A DNA stretch of 64,000 nucleotides from Isoetes taiwanensis (taxonomy: Eukaryota > Streptophyta > Lycopodiopsida > Isoetales > Isoetaceae): assembly GCA_021234155.1 (NCBI GenBank), contig JAJEKV010000096.1, positions 2,293,678-2,357,677 on the forward strand, given 5' to 3'. Under the pieces are notes generated by a model that was given only the letters and a program-made list of their open reading frames with translations, ran no database searches and was not told the DNA's origin. Shown here piece by piece: positions 33,130-45,960 of this stretch (position 1 is the first letter of the stretch; each line of letters starts with the position of its first letter). The position numbers and the translations under genes are program-made.

Positions 33130-34990
33130 GATAATTGTATGTTTATACCACCCCTATGTTTTGACCCTGATAAGTGAAGCGGGATTATCTATATTGTCTA
33201 AAAAATGATATGAGAAGTACCTTGTTCTTTGTTAAGTTGGCTTGCATTCCTAATAGAAGATGCTAATTGCGTGTAGATGCTGCTATATACTTGCTGGGTG
33301 TGAGCTAACAGATCCATATGATCTGCATATGTCAACTGCCTAATGATGTAATTAGCAAGACGTGCCTCCTTCAGTATGCTAGCCAAGTCAAACTGATGAA
33401 TAAATCGTCCAAATAGCATGAGAGAGAGTGGACATTCTTGGCGCGCTCCTGCATTTCTATTGATAGGGTGGTATGATAGAGGCATTCGAGTCGTGATTAT
33501 TTCATACGACATATATATTGCATTTATGCAGCTCCCATGGGACACCTAGCTACAATAAATTTTTCCCACAACTTCTCCTTAGGCACAATGTTGAAGGCAT
33601 TCATAAAATCCACGAGACAATAGTACAGATTTTGTCGCTTATTTTTGCTGTCCTCCAATAAGGTGCACAATATGAAAATATGATCAACATTAGAATGCTT
33701 GGGTCTAAAACTTACATGTCCAAGTGCATGTACCTCAGTCTCCTCTGCTATATGATGCCAATTGAATTTCATCGAGCAGTTTTGCCAACAGAGGGTTGAC
33801 CATGATTGTGCAGTAATTGGTAAGACAGTCCCCTACTTTAAATATGGGACTATTTTGCTGACAGTCTATTGCGTGGAGAAACCTTCACGGAGGGCCATAC
33901 TTAACAAACTAGTCGGGAGGAGGACACTACAATCCCATCCACTTCAATCGTTCTGCCTGTAGTTTATCTAGATCTATTGTCTTGCCATTTGCAAGACGTT
34001 GCAAGCCTTAGATGACATCCGCCACCATTATAGTCAATGGGGACTGGTTTGTGATGGCACTGCATACTGAACCATATCAGGATCATAGATATGTACCCAT
34101 GGTCAAATGAGATTTTGCCAAGAGGGCTCATAGGCTTGTGTATTACTCGCTTCCAAAATGTTCTGGATTGGTGGTAAAGAAGGTAAAAGATTTTCGATTG
34201 ATGTTCGGCAATCTAATATGCCTTCTTGCCTTTAGATGAAAGCTCTATACAACTTGACGACTTGTAGTTGAAGAGTAGCATAACCACCAGTCTGATCTAT
34301 CATTTAAGATCTTTGCATTCATCATCAAAACATTTTACTCAAGGGAAGATGGATGGATGTTCATAATGCTCTTCTAATGTGCTTCTCCCAAAACATTGCT
34401 ATAGCTGCACCTAGAAGGACAAGAACAAGTCGTGAGAAGCTGCAAGATTCTTGACATCTCCTCTGCTAACAATTGACATATCATATTCAAAAAGAAGATG
34501 AGACATACAGGATGTGGCTTGACACTGGACCTTCATTGGTTTCCAATCTTCTATGATGAAGAGGGTATGATGATCCGAATTCACCTCCTCATCCCTACTG
34601 TGTGTGGCCACCTGTAGATATGTGAGAAATTGTACAACTTGCTTGTTCACAAGCAACATGACACTGGACCCCCCACCATGATCCCCCTGATGACAAGTGT
34701 AGGAGGAGGAGGGTCATTGTTCAAGGCCATTGCAAATAATCGAGTCAAAGATAATCATTCCTATGCATAAGAGCTCTCACTCTACTAAGGACAGCTCTAC
34801 TATAATCGTCTAGCTAATAGATGGTCTGCAAACCATCCAACACCCATATAGGTCAGCCACAAATCTATGCAGCAGCTGATGTTGCTCGTCGTATCAGAGA
34901 GCTAGCCCACACATGCTAAGAGCCTGCCACATAAACCAGGTTGAGCAACTCTTCAATTTCTAAGATTATTAGACCAGATTCGGGAGTGAT
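33130..34990 (-). mobile_element. LINE ORF2 remnant, same family as 1-0.8 kb
   Basis: Minus-strand reading gives VDFMNAFNIVPKEKLWEKF (33540-33620), QECPLSLMLFGRFIHQFD (about 33370-33440) and a decayed active site YADHMDLLAHTQ in place of YADD (about 33280-33330). RPKHSNVDHIFILCTLLED precedes motif A, as in related elements. Upstream sequence to about 34990 is lower-quality ORF2 N-terminal or ORF1 material. Dead by frameshifts and by loss of the second active-site Asp. Confidence 0.78.
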
Positions 34991-35015
34991 ATTTAGAGAA
35001 ATTAGGATTTTAAAT

Positions 35016-37110
35016 TAAAGAATAGAATAGAATAGAATAGAATAGTTTTTTTATCGTCCACTGAGACCAATCGGCCTATGGGACCCGGGAAGAAGCCGCA
35101 ACAAACTTATTCTTGTCGGGTTAAAAACCCCGCCCGAAGGTTTTCGAGGAAAAACCGTGGCGATAATAAGATCTTGTCATCAAACTGTCTGGTATACATC
35201 ATCATGAAATAAATGTGTATGTACATGTCAAGTGCGTGCGAGGACATAGCTGATCTCGCATGTCCATGACCTCACGAAGGTATGATCCTAGCATCCGCAC
35301 GGATGCCGTGCTCAATGTCACATGTAGCGGTGGCCGGGCGACCAACTTCGGCATAAGCGTCCGGATTTGATCATATCTTTGGGCAACTTTGAAGGGTATG
35401 AGATTCATCCTCAATGACTCCCATTTGGCGGCATTGTGAGCACGGCCCCGGCGTGGCTCACCAATCCATCACACTGTCTCAACCGAAGATGATGTGCCCC
35501 AATGCGAATGGAGGCAATGAGTCTGCGTCTTTTCATAGGCAAGTGGGTGCGCGGGTAGCATTGTGGGCCTCGTTCCAATGTGGGATTTATGTGGTATTGT
35601 GGTAGTGTCTTTGTCTTGACCTGTTCAAAGCTGGCATCCCAAAGCTTGCTGATGAAGCAAGCGTCAAGATATTGCCTCAAGCTATGGCGATCTGCCTCTG
35701 TTTGCACTTGTATGCACTGTCCTCTCCCGCACATTCCATCTAGCCATCCATTGAGCTCTCTTTTCCCTCCAGCCAGGCCTTGGCGTTGTGGCCCCATTGC
35801 CATGATATAAGCTAGTTTTGGGAGGCGAGCATCGTCCATGTTGACCACCTTACGAAAATAGACAATGTGGCGATCAAGGGCAGCCCTCACGAAGAGGCAA
35901 GAATCACATTTCTGCGGTAGAATTTGATATGGGATTTGTGGACTTCACCCCTAGTGCTCATTACCAAGAAGGCTTTGCGCTTTTGCTCCAAGTCATTCCA
36001 AGTAGCGAGGGATACTCATGGGCCCCATACTTCCACCCCGTATAAAGGGCGGGCTCCACTAAGACTTTGAGCAGGTGTGGTGATGGGTCCAATCATACAA
36101 CTCCGCTCTATGACTATTGTTTTGCATTGCATATAGTGCTTTCCAGCCCGCCGTAACTTCGTGAGCCGTATGGATGTGTCCAAAGTGCATAGTAGGCGGA
36201 AACTCCACTCCCAAATATTTGTATGTGGATGCTACTTCCACATTACGCCCTCGATAGCGGAAGGAGGGATCCTACCGTCGTGAAGATGATATGAAAACCA
36301 CCTTAGTCTTGGCCAAGTTGACGCCGCATATCGGTTGCTTGACAAAATGTGTCCGGGGCATCGAGATGTCGTTGCATGTCTGCTGGTGTGTAAGCTAGGA
36401 GGTCCACATCATCGGCATATATTAAGCGCTTGATGATGCGGTAGAGAAGGTGAGCCCGTAAGCCCCCATTATCGACAAGCCCGACTCTCCAATTGATCAA
36501 TGTAAAGCCCAAACAATGTTGGGGAGAGGGCATCCCTGGCGAACCCGATACTACTATCAAATGGTTGGCTTGTCGAACAACCGGCAGAGCATCTTTCATA
36601 AAGCACCCTGCTTGCATTACGCAAATCTACAGGAACCCCGGTATGCATAATCTTGCCCATAGTTTTCGAGCCACGGTGTCAAATGCCTTTGCAAAATCCA
36701 CGAAGCAACAATATAGATCACGGCGGTTCTGCTTTGTCTTCAACCGAGCTTCGCAATGTGAAGATGTGGTCAATGGTTGAGTGTCGGGTCTGAATCCTGC
36801 TTTGGGTGAGGGCTCATTATCTCTGCTGCCTCGCCTTGACCCGTCAAGCTGCTGCTTTCGAGAATCCCAGCAAGCAATTTTGCAAACACCGAACTGACCA
36901 TGATTGTTCGGTAATTGGCTGGGCAGTGCGGGTCACCTGCCTTATAGATGGGAACAACTCTGCTATTGGTCCACTGCATCGGGAAGCCTTCCTGTAATGC
37001 CTTGTTGAACAAGGCGGTCAGCACTGGTATTATGGACGGCCCTGCCCACTTAAGCAATTCTGCCTGCATGCCATCCAGGATTAGTTGCATCATGAACATG
37101 ATGACTAGCT
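35016..37110 (-). mobile_element. LINE ORF2, 5'-truncated, with 3' end and (CTATT)n tail
   Basis: Minus-strand blocks in order: LDGMQAELLKWAGPSIIPVL and NSRVVPIYKAGDPHCPANYR (entry motifs, 36900-37080), CFVDFAKAFDTVA (about 36670-36710), ARDALSPTLFGLYIDQLES (36480-36540), YADDVDLLAYTP (36390-36420, intact), the thumb, and a C-terminal part with IASIRIGAHHLRL. Several frameshifts separate them. The 3' end lies at a pentanucleotide tail, (GAATA)n on the plus strand at about 35019-35045. It is the best-preserved LINE here but is dead. Confidence 0.87.
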
Positions 37111-37369
37111 ACAACATAGGCCGCCATAACCATAGCTTTTATAGGGTTGCCCTAGCACTATATCTTTACCACATCATCTCCTTCAGTTGCCTGCTCATCC
37201 ATAGGAAAACCATATGCAACTAAAAACAATGAAACATCACAATACAAGAAATCGCATGTGCCAAAAGTTGGCTTCAAGGGCCAACCAAATAAACTTCCGC
37301 CACAGTTGCAACACCATCGACCAAGGACATGGATTACCAGGAAGTGGGAGAGGCATTTTGTCGATGTTG

Positions 37370-37780
37370 GGAAAGGAAGCAAGAGACACAACTTAGATCT
37401 TGAATCATACAATAGAAGAGATATAAACAAACACAAATCCAATTGCACACATATAAACTCATATGTTCTGACAAGAATTTAGCTGTTGCCATGTTTCAAC
37501 AATCCAACAATTGCCAAGAATAGCAAAAAACTCTTGCAATAAATAACACATATGCTATGCTTCCTCCATAAAACCCGAAATAGGAAAGTTCCAAACCATT
37601 CCACCCCTTGAAAATCGGGTCTGCCCTAATTATTTTTAGATAATAGAGTAGTATGATATCACTGGACCAGCCATAATCTTGTATAACAAGGGCAATTTGA
37701 GTTAGCTAGTTAAACTTCGCCAGGCCCAAATAAGAAAACTCTTATAAATGAAATTCTAAAGCCATTGTTGAAACATTTTA
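37370..37780. repeat. Dispersed repeat, also at 45430-45925
   Basis: Direct, diverged match to 45430-45925: both carry GAAACATAAACAAACACAAATCCAATTG-type sequence, AACAATC..CAATCTCC/TTGCC, CTCCAT and AGATAATAGA.TAGT.TGATA. Identity of either copy is unknown; the second lies just upstream of EMC6. Confidence 0.6.
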
Positions 37781-38689
37781 ATATAAGAAAAGCACACAAA
37801 TGCCCTTGCAAAATGCAAAAATTACTCCAATGCCCTTTAAAGATAAAAAATCTCCAAAATGCCTGGGCAGGAAACGGACAAACATTCTGTATTGGCATGT
37901 AAAGAAACATTTGGGAAGGCACCAGCCAAAATGTCAAGACATAAGAATGATGCAGAAACTGCTTCAAGAAGATTATTTCTTTTAATATGCTTCTACAGAT
38001 CTTCAATTGATGACAAAGCTGGTTTGCTGGCTACAGTTACTTGAAAAAACAAATTAAACATGAACTAAATTAATGTAAAGAAATGTTTTAATTATGAAGT
38101 TGTATTCCTATGTTTTATCAACTCTTTGTGTGATAGCTTACATCTATACAAGAATCAACTAGCAATTGACTACAAGTTTAGAACTAGAAATCACAACCTT
38201 TGTAAGCTTGAAACTGTTGCTCAATTTCTTTTTCATTATGGATTTGCTTTAGTATTCATGTATATAGCTTATAACTACAAAACAATCAATTAGGTAATTT
38301 GCAAAGTGGCAAAAGCAGAACTTGAAATTGATGCCTCTCATGGTTAAATTTTTGACAATATAATGCTAGAGCAACTAACAAACAACATTGAACAAAAAAA
38401 TGTTCCTACTCTTATATCTGCTAATGATTGCTCAAGACTGTAGCAAGTAATACCTCATGGAAGCGGAATCACACCTAACAGTAAGATATCAATCTCTAAT
38501 TCAAAGAGAAGGCATAAAGGGGGCACAAAGGTTATCTTATATTTCACTTTACAAAGAAATACCTGCAATTTCAATTGGCGCGTTTGCAAGTTCAGCAATT
38601 GTGACCAACACTTTTGCATCTTGAACAATTTACTAATTTTGTATCATCCTCAGTGGACGATCTTATTCTCCTCTTTTTAGATCGCCCTG
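37781..38689. other. Intergenic DNA, no gene recognised
   Basis: AT-rich with short open frames in both directions; none has a recognisable motif. Confidence 0.4.
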
Positions 38690-39640
38690 GCAGTCGAGAT
38701 GTTTGTGAAGGAAGCATGTCTGTGGCTGCTTCATGTTTTCTTCGGCTACTCAAGATGGTGTAATTTAGGAATTGACTATGGAGGATGGTGGCACTTAGGA
38801 AAGTTCTTCCTTTGTGTCTCTTTTATCAATTTCGTCTATATCCGAATGCTTCGCCCTTCTTGAAGGGATTGTTTGATTCTTGGGATACAGTTCGTGTGCT
38901 ATTTAAGATTAATCCAGGTGTGTGCGCACAGGTAGGTTCTCCATGTTGGCGGATTCCTCTGGATAATCACATGCTTCTGTGTGCTACTGTACATCCATTG
39001 ACTCAGCGGCATTGGAGGCTTGCTGGTATTCTCACAGTTGGTGCTTGGCATGAGGCTGGACACTTGTTGCCTTGGGATGTTTCTCAGACTAAGTTTATTC
39101 TATTTCGATGGGACAGAGCTCTATGGCAAAAGCTGACTAACATTCTGCTAGACGCTCCTTCACACCCAGTTGATGTGCCTATTTGGACTGGTCTCCAAAT
39201 TGTTAATGCACAACGTCTTTTGCATTCGTTATATAAAAAACTGGTTAATGTTGACATTGTCCCCCCTCGGGCTGAATGGTAGCTTCACATTCCTCCTCCT
39301 CAGTGGAAATATATGTGGTCCTGGGTCTGGAATAAATTGCTTCATCCCAAAGTTTCTGCCTTATAGTGTCAACTCCTTCATAGATGCCTGCGGGATAATT
39401 TGTTGGTTCATAAGCTTTATCCCCGCATTTCAAAACTCTGTCCACTGTGTAAGCGACAAGTTGAGAGTCTCGAGCACTGCTTCTTTCTATGTGACCAAGT
39501 TCAGTAAGTTTGGTCATGGTTACTATCTCTCTTCCGTGTGGCCTTGACTAGCCTTGGTGCTTCTCGCCATTTTGATGAATTTCGGACTTTTGCCACCTCA
39601 AGCAAGAAAATGGGATTGTGTTGATTTCATCGTCTTGTCA
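38690..39640 (+). mobile_element. LINE ORF2 C-terminal fragment with zinc-binding domain
   Basis: A 165-codon open stretch (38785-39282) includes FLKGLFDSWDTVRVLF, CWRIPLDNHMLL and RLLHSLYKKLVN. The next frame gives WVWNKLLHPKVSAL, then RCLRDNLLVHKLYPRIS and the zinc cluster CPLCKRQVESLEHCFFLC (about 39430-39490). This is the post-RT region and zf-RVT domain of plant L1-like ORF2. Both ends are cut. Confidence 0.75.
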
Positions 39641-42600
39641 CAAAATTAATCTTTTAAAATGGGATTGTGTTGATCTTGCTAAGTGGATGGGAACGCCGTT
39701 CGAAAGCAATAGCAAGTTACGCCGCATGCGGCATTCCCTTCCCGTAAATTACTATTCCTTTTGCCTTTTGCGTTCTTTCTCGGGAGACGAAGAGGGAAAT
39801 TTTTGAAATGGCATTGGCACTGGCTCGAAATCGATGCTTCAAGATTTGCAGCTTGAGGAGGAAGCTTGAGGTTGTTTGCAGGACTCCTCTTTTGAAGCTT
39901 TTTTTCCATTTCCTTTCTTTCATCCCCTTCTCTAATACTTTTTATTTTCTTAATCCACCAGCAGATGTTAGTAGAATCATCAGCATCATAAAAAGAAAAG
40001 GGATTCTGTTTGCTTCCGGCAAATCAGTTGGCGTTGTTGGCTCTTAATCTCAGGTAGATCCTCATTCTTATTTGTTGCTTGCATCCTAATCCGTTGTTTG
40101 TGGTTTAACCCTCTGTAAGCTCACTGATTTATCAGGCTACCCAAGCTTCCTATCAGCAGAGTTGCGCTAAAGTTCGCAAGTCCTTCTAGGTAGAGTCGAA
40201 ACTGACATTCTTGCACCTCCTTTTATCATGATCATATTTTTTCTGATCTGTTTGACTGATCATTTATCCTGCTTTTGGTTCAACTCACAACTCAGGTAAC
40301 AAGCATTCTTGCCTTTAGGTCGGCCTTACACGATGCATAGCCTCTGTGTTTTTCATTTTTGCCGTAGTATTCTCTATTCTTTTGCACAAGATCATCTGTC
40401 AAGGTTTTTCCGCTACTTTTTTGCATTGTTTTCTTTCTACTCCAGCTTTCTCGGCATTGTGGATAAGAGGATGAATGCTTTGTGCCTCTGGCTTGAATGA
40501 AAAACTTCTAAATCACTCCCAAAGCAATATTTTTGTGCCTATGTATGGGGTGCAGGCTTCTTGCAAGAAAAGGTTATGACATTTCGAAGGGAAAAACTTT
40601 CTAAAGCTTGCTGGTTGCTGGTTGTATCAGGTAAAATTTGCATTCTGTAGCCGATTGGAAGTTTTTGGGGCTAGCTACAATAGCAAGCAAGGTAATCTTT
40701 GCATTTGTGTGTTGTTCTAAAGCAACTTCTCAGGTTGATGATGCGTTTCTAAGCCATGATTATAGGCCCACAAAGAAGTGGATTCATATTTCAAATTTTT
40801 TGTAGTTCTGAATGATGAGAACATTAGGCCTTATGAGTTTTAAGGGTTGTGTTTTGGAGTTTAAAGCATAACTTGGTTGTCAATCCTAGATCTTGTGAGA
40901 TTCGTGAATCGGTTTTAGGGTAGATCCTTTTGTGCTGTGCCATTTCTGTAAACTGTCTAATAGTCTGCTTGATGTCTAACGTTTATTCTATTTTCCATGC
41001 ATAGATTACATTGCTACACTTCTCACTTTTTTTACAGGCTGGTGCTGAAGCAAGCGTATTGGCTTAAACGTCAGGCATGGCCGGATACCGTTAATACCTC
41101 TGTTTAATTATTCGTTATACTTTATCCTTCCACCAACAAATCCATCTTAAATGCATTGTGGTTTTTTATTTGCCATTTGCATTGTCATAACAGATAGGTG
41201 CTAAGCAAATTATTTGGCAAATTTCCTTCTCTGAGTATATGTATGCCAATCTTACAGAGTAAGTAATGCTGTTTATCATTTCTATTTTTTTGTCCCAGCC
41301 TTACTACATGTACAAGTTTTGCTGGGGATGCTTATAAGGCATGTTCCCGACAATCGCAGTGATCATTTTGAAGGGTAATAAAGTGATCCTGGATTCAGGT
41401 AATGATGGAATTATCTCTTTGCTCTCTGAGTTTAATCTCTATTATAATAGATTACTCTGACTATAACTTATCGTGATACATGCAGGAATACATGGTAAAG
41501 TTGAATCATGTGTCATTTATTTCTGTAGATTATGTTTCATTCCAAAGTATTGGATATGTGAATGTGCAACAGAGATTCTGCCATCTTCAAAGGTACATTT
41601 CACCCGGGTACATTCTGCTAATATGCTTTTGCAGGTCTGGTTAACATGCTAAGGTAAAAATGTACTTGGAATGCAGCCATTGCTGCATGTAAATAAATTC
41701 ACAAGTATTGTGGTATGTGAATTGCAATACTGTGGTAGTTATTGATTATTATTGTAGAGTGCTGAAAAGTCTTTTTCATGATAAAATATTTTCGATGCTT
41801 AAACCATGTCAATTGAGTCATTGCTCCTTGTTGAATTCAAAATGCTATACTTATTCCATTTTTTGTGAAGATTTCAGTTGGAATTCACCCAAAATATTTC
41901 TTCGTTGTCATTTTGATGACCCTAATGTCCAATTTTGTGAAGAGTTCACTTGGTCAAATGCAAAAAAAGCATTTATTCTATTCTTGGTTCTTCAAACTCA
42001 ACAAATGTACATGTGACAAAACTAGATGTTGTAGGAACTTCATGCACTCGGTCATGTTTGTAGCCAATGGAATTGGTTATGCATGAATGCATGCCCCTAC
42101 ATATGTAAAGACACAAATATGTTATATTACAAATCATTTCATAATTAGTATTTTCTCCTATATTCACCACTGTTTATGGCATGTACTCATGTTTCCTATT
42201 GCTGGGTAGCTTCTATGGTATTTGTTGAACTATATTCATAACTCTTATCAATCTACAACTCGGATTCCATTGTGTATATCCTAGCTTTTACAAAAACCAT
42301 TATTCACCAATTAATTCAGAAAACAGAATAGTTTAGGCACTCAACATCTTGCAAAAATGATTTTGTTGTAAGTTCAACGCATGCACATGCATTTCACACC
42401 CGCACATTTTCATTCATGTGAACATACATGCAAAACATATACAGGATGCCGCCCACATCTTCTACAACTTACACATATCTACACATGCGAACCTTCGAAT
42501 ATTTCATATGGCAGTTTAATTACAATCGAGTTTACTATCCAATATGTAGCATAATAACAGGGGGTTTCGTTTGTATTTTTGTACTTTTTTTCCTAAGGTT

Positions 42601-42815
42601 TTTATATGATTTCATGGATGTATCTGATGAGGCATACTAATTAGTATATATAGAGTGCGCATACGCTTGAACTAATTTTGATGCCTATATGCAATGGTTT
42701 AGACCCACATATCATATATTTTTCTTTTTTAAATTGCATTTTCTTATCACATTCTGCTTGCTCGACATGCAAGGCTCGAGATAACCCATTTTAGGGTTTA
42801 TGTGTCTAGGGTTAT
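39641..42815. other. 3.2 kb without a recognised gene
   Basis: A pyrimidine-rich leader-like stretch and a 79-codon frame (39808-40047, MALALARNRCFK) resemble the start of a transcript, and several consensus-like donors and acceptors follow, but no protein family can be read. A noncoding transcript, or the lost 5' part of the polyphenol oxidase copy downstream, would fit equally. Confidence 0.35.
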
Positions 42816-43216
42816 ATTCATGTTTGGTCCGAGACATGGGGGCTCTGTACTCTGCAGCAAGAGATCCAATTTTCGTTGGTCATCACGGCAACATTGACAG
42901 GCTTTGGGTGATATGAAAAAGTCTAGGCAGGTCGGATCCTCAAGATACAGATTGTCTCGATGCGTTTTTTGTATTTTTTTGATGAATTTGGTGATCTGGT
43001 GCAGGTTTATATCAGGGATGCGTTGATAACAGAGGCTTTAGGGTATAAATATCAAGAGATGCCTACAGAATGGCTGACTGCGAGGGCCACTGAATCTGGT
43101 GCAACTGCCAGCACCAAATCGAAAGATTTGACAGGTCATGCGGTCTGCAGATTGACAACGAATTTGACAAAACAGAGTAATTCTGATCCGACAGTTTATA
43201 AGGAAGGTAGATTACA
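42816..43216 (+). pseudogene. Polyphenol oxidase (tyrosinase) fragment
   Basis: Reads as the CuB site and the DWL domain of a plant PPO: HVWSE, then DMGALYSAARDPIFVGHHG and NIDRLW (42833-42910), then KSLGRSDPQDTDCLDAFF, DEFGDLVQVYIRDALITEAL and GYKYQEMPTEWL (to about 43075). Breaks: a one-base frame change after HVWSE, TGG to TGA at 42914-42916 just after NIDRLWVI, another frame change in the T runs near 42966-42978, and DCL for the usual DWL. The CuA half is absent. PPOs are copper enzymes oxidising phenols to quinones. Downstream sequence to 43216 may be the linker to the last (KFDV) domain. Confidence 0.82.
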
Positions 43217-44308
43217 CCTTGTTTTCCACAGACGGATGCTGCTGTAGCACAGGTTGGCCATGCTTCTCCTGATCGAATGCACAAAGCCATGCTCTTCAAG
43301 TGGCAAATCCTCTTCTGCAAAGGGATTTCGTTGAGAGTATCTATGGTACTTTTGATATGTTTAGGTTGTAGGAGTCGTTGTCTTGGTTTTGTCTTAAATA
43401 AGATGATGTTGTTTCTATTGCTGTGGGCAGGGTATCTTGCTCACATTCTCAACCATATGTTTCATTCACAAGTTGGAAGTTGAGAATGGCATCATGGACA
43501 CCAGCTCATGTATCTGATTGTGCCAAAGCATTTGAGCTCAATATCGGTTACAATCCAAGCTTTGGCTGCTTTGTGCACGAATCTGCAGTTTCTCTCAGTA
43601 AACGACGTCGTCGCCATCATGGCTCTCCAATGTAGGCGCCTTCACCTGGTCCAATTTTGTAGCCCCCTGCAGAAGCCTCAAGAGCTCCTGCACCCACAAG
43701 TTCATATCAATGCAAGTGCTTATAAAACATGAACATTAGCTTGATAGAAATTGGCACACACATTGATGACACATTGATTTCTAGGCTATTTGAAATTAGT
43801 GTGAGGAAGCTTTGAGCAACCAGATATGACTACCTGGAATATGGTTTTTGAAGCTGCAGAATTATGATTTATAGCTATATCTCAACATTGGCATTGTGGT
43901 GTGCGAGTGTAACAGATGCAGATACCGGACTGGATGTAATGCATCGGCTTCGACGTCATTATGTGCTAGTTTAGGTTGTGATATAGCCTGTATATTTGTA
44001 CAATTATTCCAGGTGAGCAGAGCTGGTATTTTTTAGAGGCAGAGGCTCGAATCAAGGCAAGTGGAAATGTCCAGCAAAAGGGGGCCTACACCAATTTTGG
44101 AGTGTTGTGGCAATGCAATTTCTGCTTAATGCTAATTTTTTCCCACGATGTAAGGTTGGGTTAGCCATTTGGCATATTCTTTTATGAAGAGACCGAGTTT
44201 TTCTGAGTATGATAGTTTTATTTGGATGCTATGCTATATTCCACCATTTGCTTTGCATTCGCTAAATTAGAAGAATATGTTAAAAGATGTATAGCCGTTG
44301 GCCTGGGA
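43217..44308 (+). other. Unassigned; weak leucine-rich-repeat-like reading at 43508-43720
   Basis: One frame reads ISVTIQALAALCTNLQFL and VVAIMALQCRRLHLVQF, with spacing reminiscent of F-box-type LRRs. The stretch is short and the other strand is equally open, so this is only a hint. The rest of the interval shows no gene. Confidence 0.25.
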
Positions 44309-44368
44309 TAGAATCTTTCATTGAGCAACCAAGAGATGGAATCTTTCATTGAGCGACCAAGAGACACG
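44309..44368. repeat. 30-bp tandem duplication
   Basis: GAATCTTTCATTGAGC followed by RACCAAGAGA occurs twice in a row. Confidence 0.85.
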
Positions 44369-44459
44369 AGAACATATGCCAACTTTTGAGTTATGGTGGA
44401 ATCACAATAGGGTGGGATGACTACGAATAACGGGATTTAGTCTGCAAAAATTTTTAGCA

Positions 44460-45215
44460 TCACACTATAGGTTGTCATTTTTAGCATCACACTATAGGTT
44501 GTCAGATAACTCAATTTCAACATGCAATTGTTATAAATTGCTTGTTTATTTGTTTGTTTGGTTTTGTTAAGCTTTTGTTGGGGCGGGAGGGCCAAAATTT
44601 TTTAGTATAACTACCAACACATAACTACCATTAACATTAATTAACGCAAACCATTGCATTCCACACTTAAAAATAAAATTCCCCCTTAAACCCCCTGTGG
44701 TTTGAGTGCATATTCACACGGGGGGTGACGTAGGGCAGCGAGAGCCCCTAAATTCATGTTATACATGTACAAAATCAACACCATATAGTACATTGTCTCA
44801 AATCTTATAGTATTTTACAAACTGTGTTATACAATATACCAAAACTTGTACAGGCATACCCCACAAACGAGGATCTCTATGTACGGTCTAGATTGAGGAA
44901 TAAAGGGCATATATGCTCATCCTACAGCTCTCGATGCCCGGAGTGACCCCCCGTGTGAATATGCACTCAAACCACAGGGGGTTTAAGGGGGAATTTTATT
45001 TTTAAGTGTGGAATGCAATGGTTTGCGTTAATTAATGTTAATGGTAGTTATGTGTTGGTAGTTATACTAAAAAAATTTTTTGGCCCTCCGGGCCCTAACA
45101 AAAGCGAACAAAACCAAACAAACAAATAAACAAGCAATTTATAACAATTGCATGTTGAAATTGAGTTATCTGACAACCTATAGTGTGATGCTAAAAATGA
45201 CAACCTATAGTGTGA
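44460..45215. mobile_element. Foldback/MITE-type element with about 290-bp inverted arms
   Basis: Arms 44460-44752 and about 44925-45215 are inverted copies at high identity; both contain GTTTGAGTGCATATTCACAC and CCCTTAAACCCCC in mirrored order. The 756-bp element starts TCACACTATAGG and ends CCTATAGTGTGA. The 27-bp terminal block is repeated in tandem at each end. The loop is about 170 bp and non-coding. No clear direct target duplication. Class unknown. Confidence 0.87.
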
Positions 45216-45429
45216 ATAAAGTCAAAATCTGTTAAATAAATAACTATTATTATTATGTTTGAAGCACTGACTAATACACCCTCTAATACTCTCATTCTGT
45301 TTACATTCCACTGTAGCTACTCATTCCATCACCTAAGTAGGCATCCCATCCTACCTCTATTTTTCTACCCATTTCGAGCGCCCAAGACTAATGCCCGGCA
45401 TCGCCGGGCACACGTTCCTAGTATGTTAT

Positions 45430-45925
45430 ATAAAAAGCAAGCAAGAGACACAGCTGAGATCTTGATGCTTATAGCAGAAGAAACATAAACAAACACAAAT
45501 CCAATTGTACACCGATTTATCAAGAATTCGGCTGCTACAACGCTTCAACAACCCAACAATCTCCCTAAAATGGGAATATTGAATATAGCAAAAAACCATT
45601 GCCCTAAATAAAACATATTTTATGCTCCCTCCATCCAGAAAACCAAAAATAAGAAAGTTCTAAAAAAATACCACTTCACCATTGGGAAAATCAAGCCTAC
45701 CCTAATTGTTTCCAAGATAATAGACTAGTGTGATACCAATAGACCAAATATGCTATTGTAAGAGAAATGTTTGTACCGGCCATAGTCTTGTTGGCTATAA
45801 ACTTGCAATATTTCATTTCATATTGCGGGAGGGCTTCTCATGCATGGTTGAGACTACAATTCATATGCAATTTGATCATGCCCAAAGAAGGCAATCCCAA
45901 AGCCAATGTTTAAAGACTTGAAATA
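45430..45925. repeat. Dispersed repeat, second copy, upstream of EMC6
   Basis: Diverged direct match to 37370-37780. It lies just before the EMC6 leader exon and may contribute promoter sequence. Confidence 0.55.
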
Positions 45926-45960
45926 TATTTCAATTTGCTGCAAAGTTAAAAGTTTCACTT

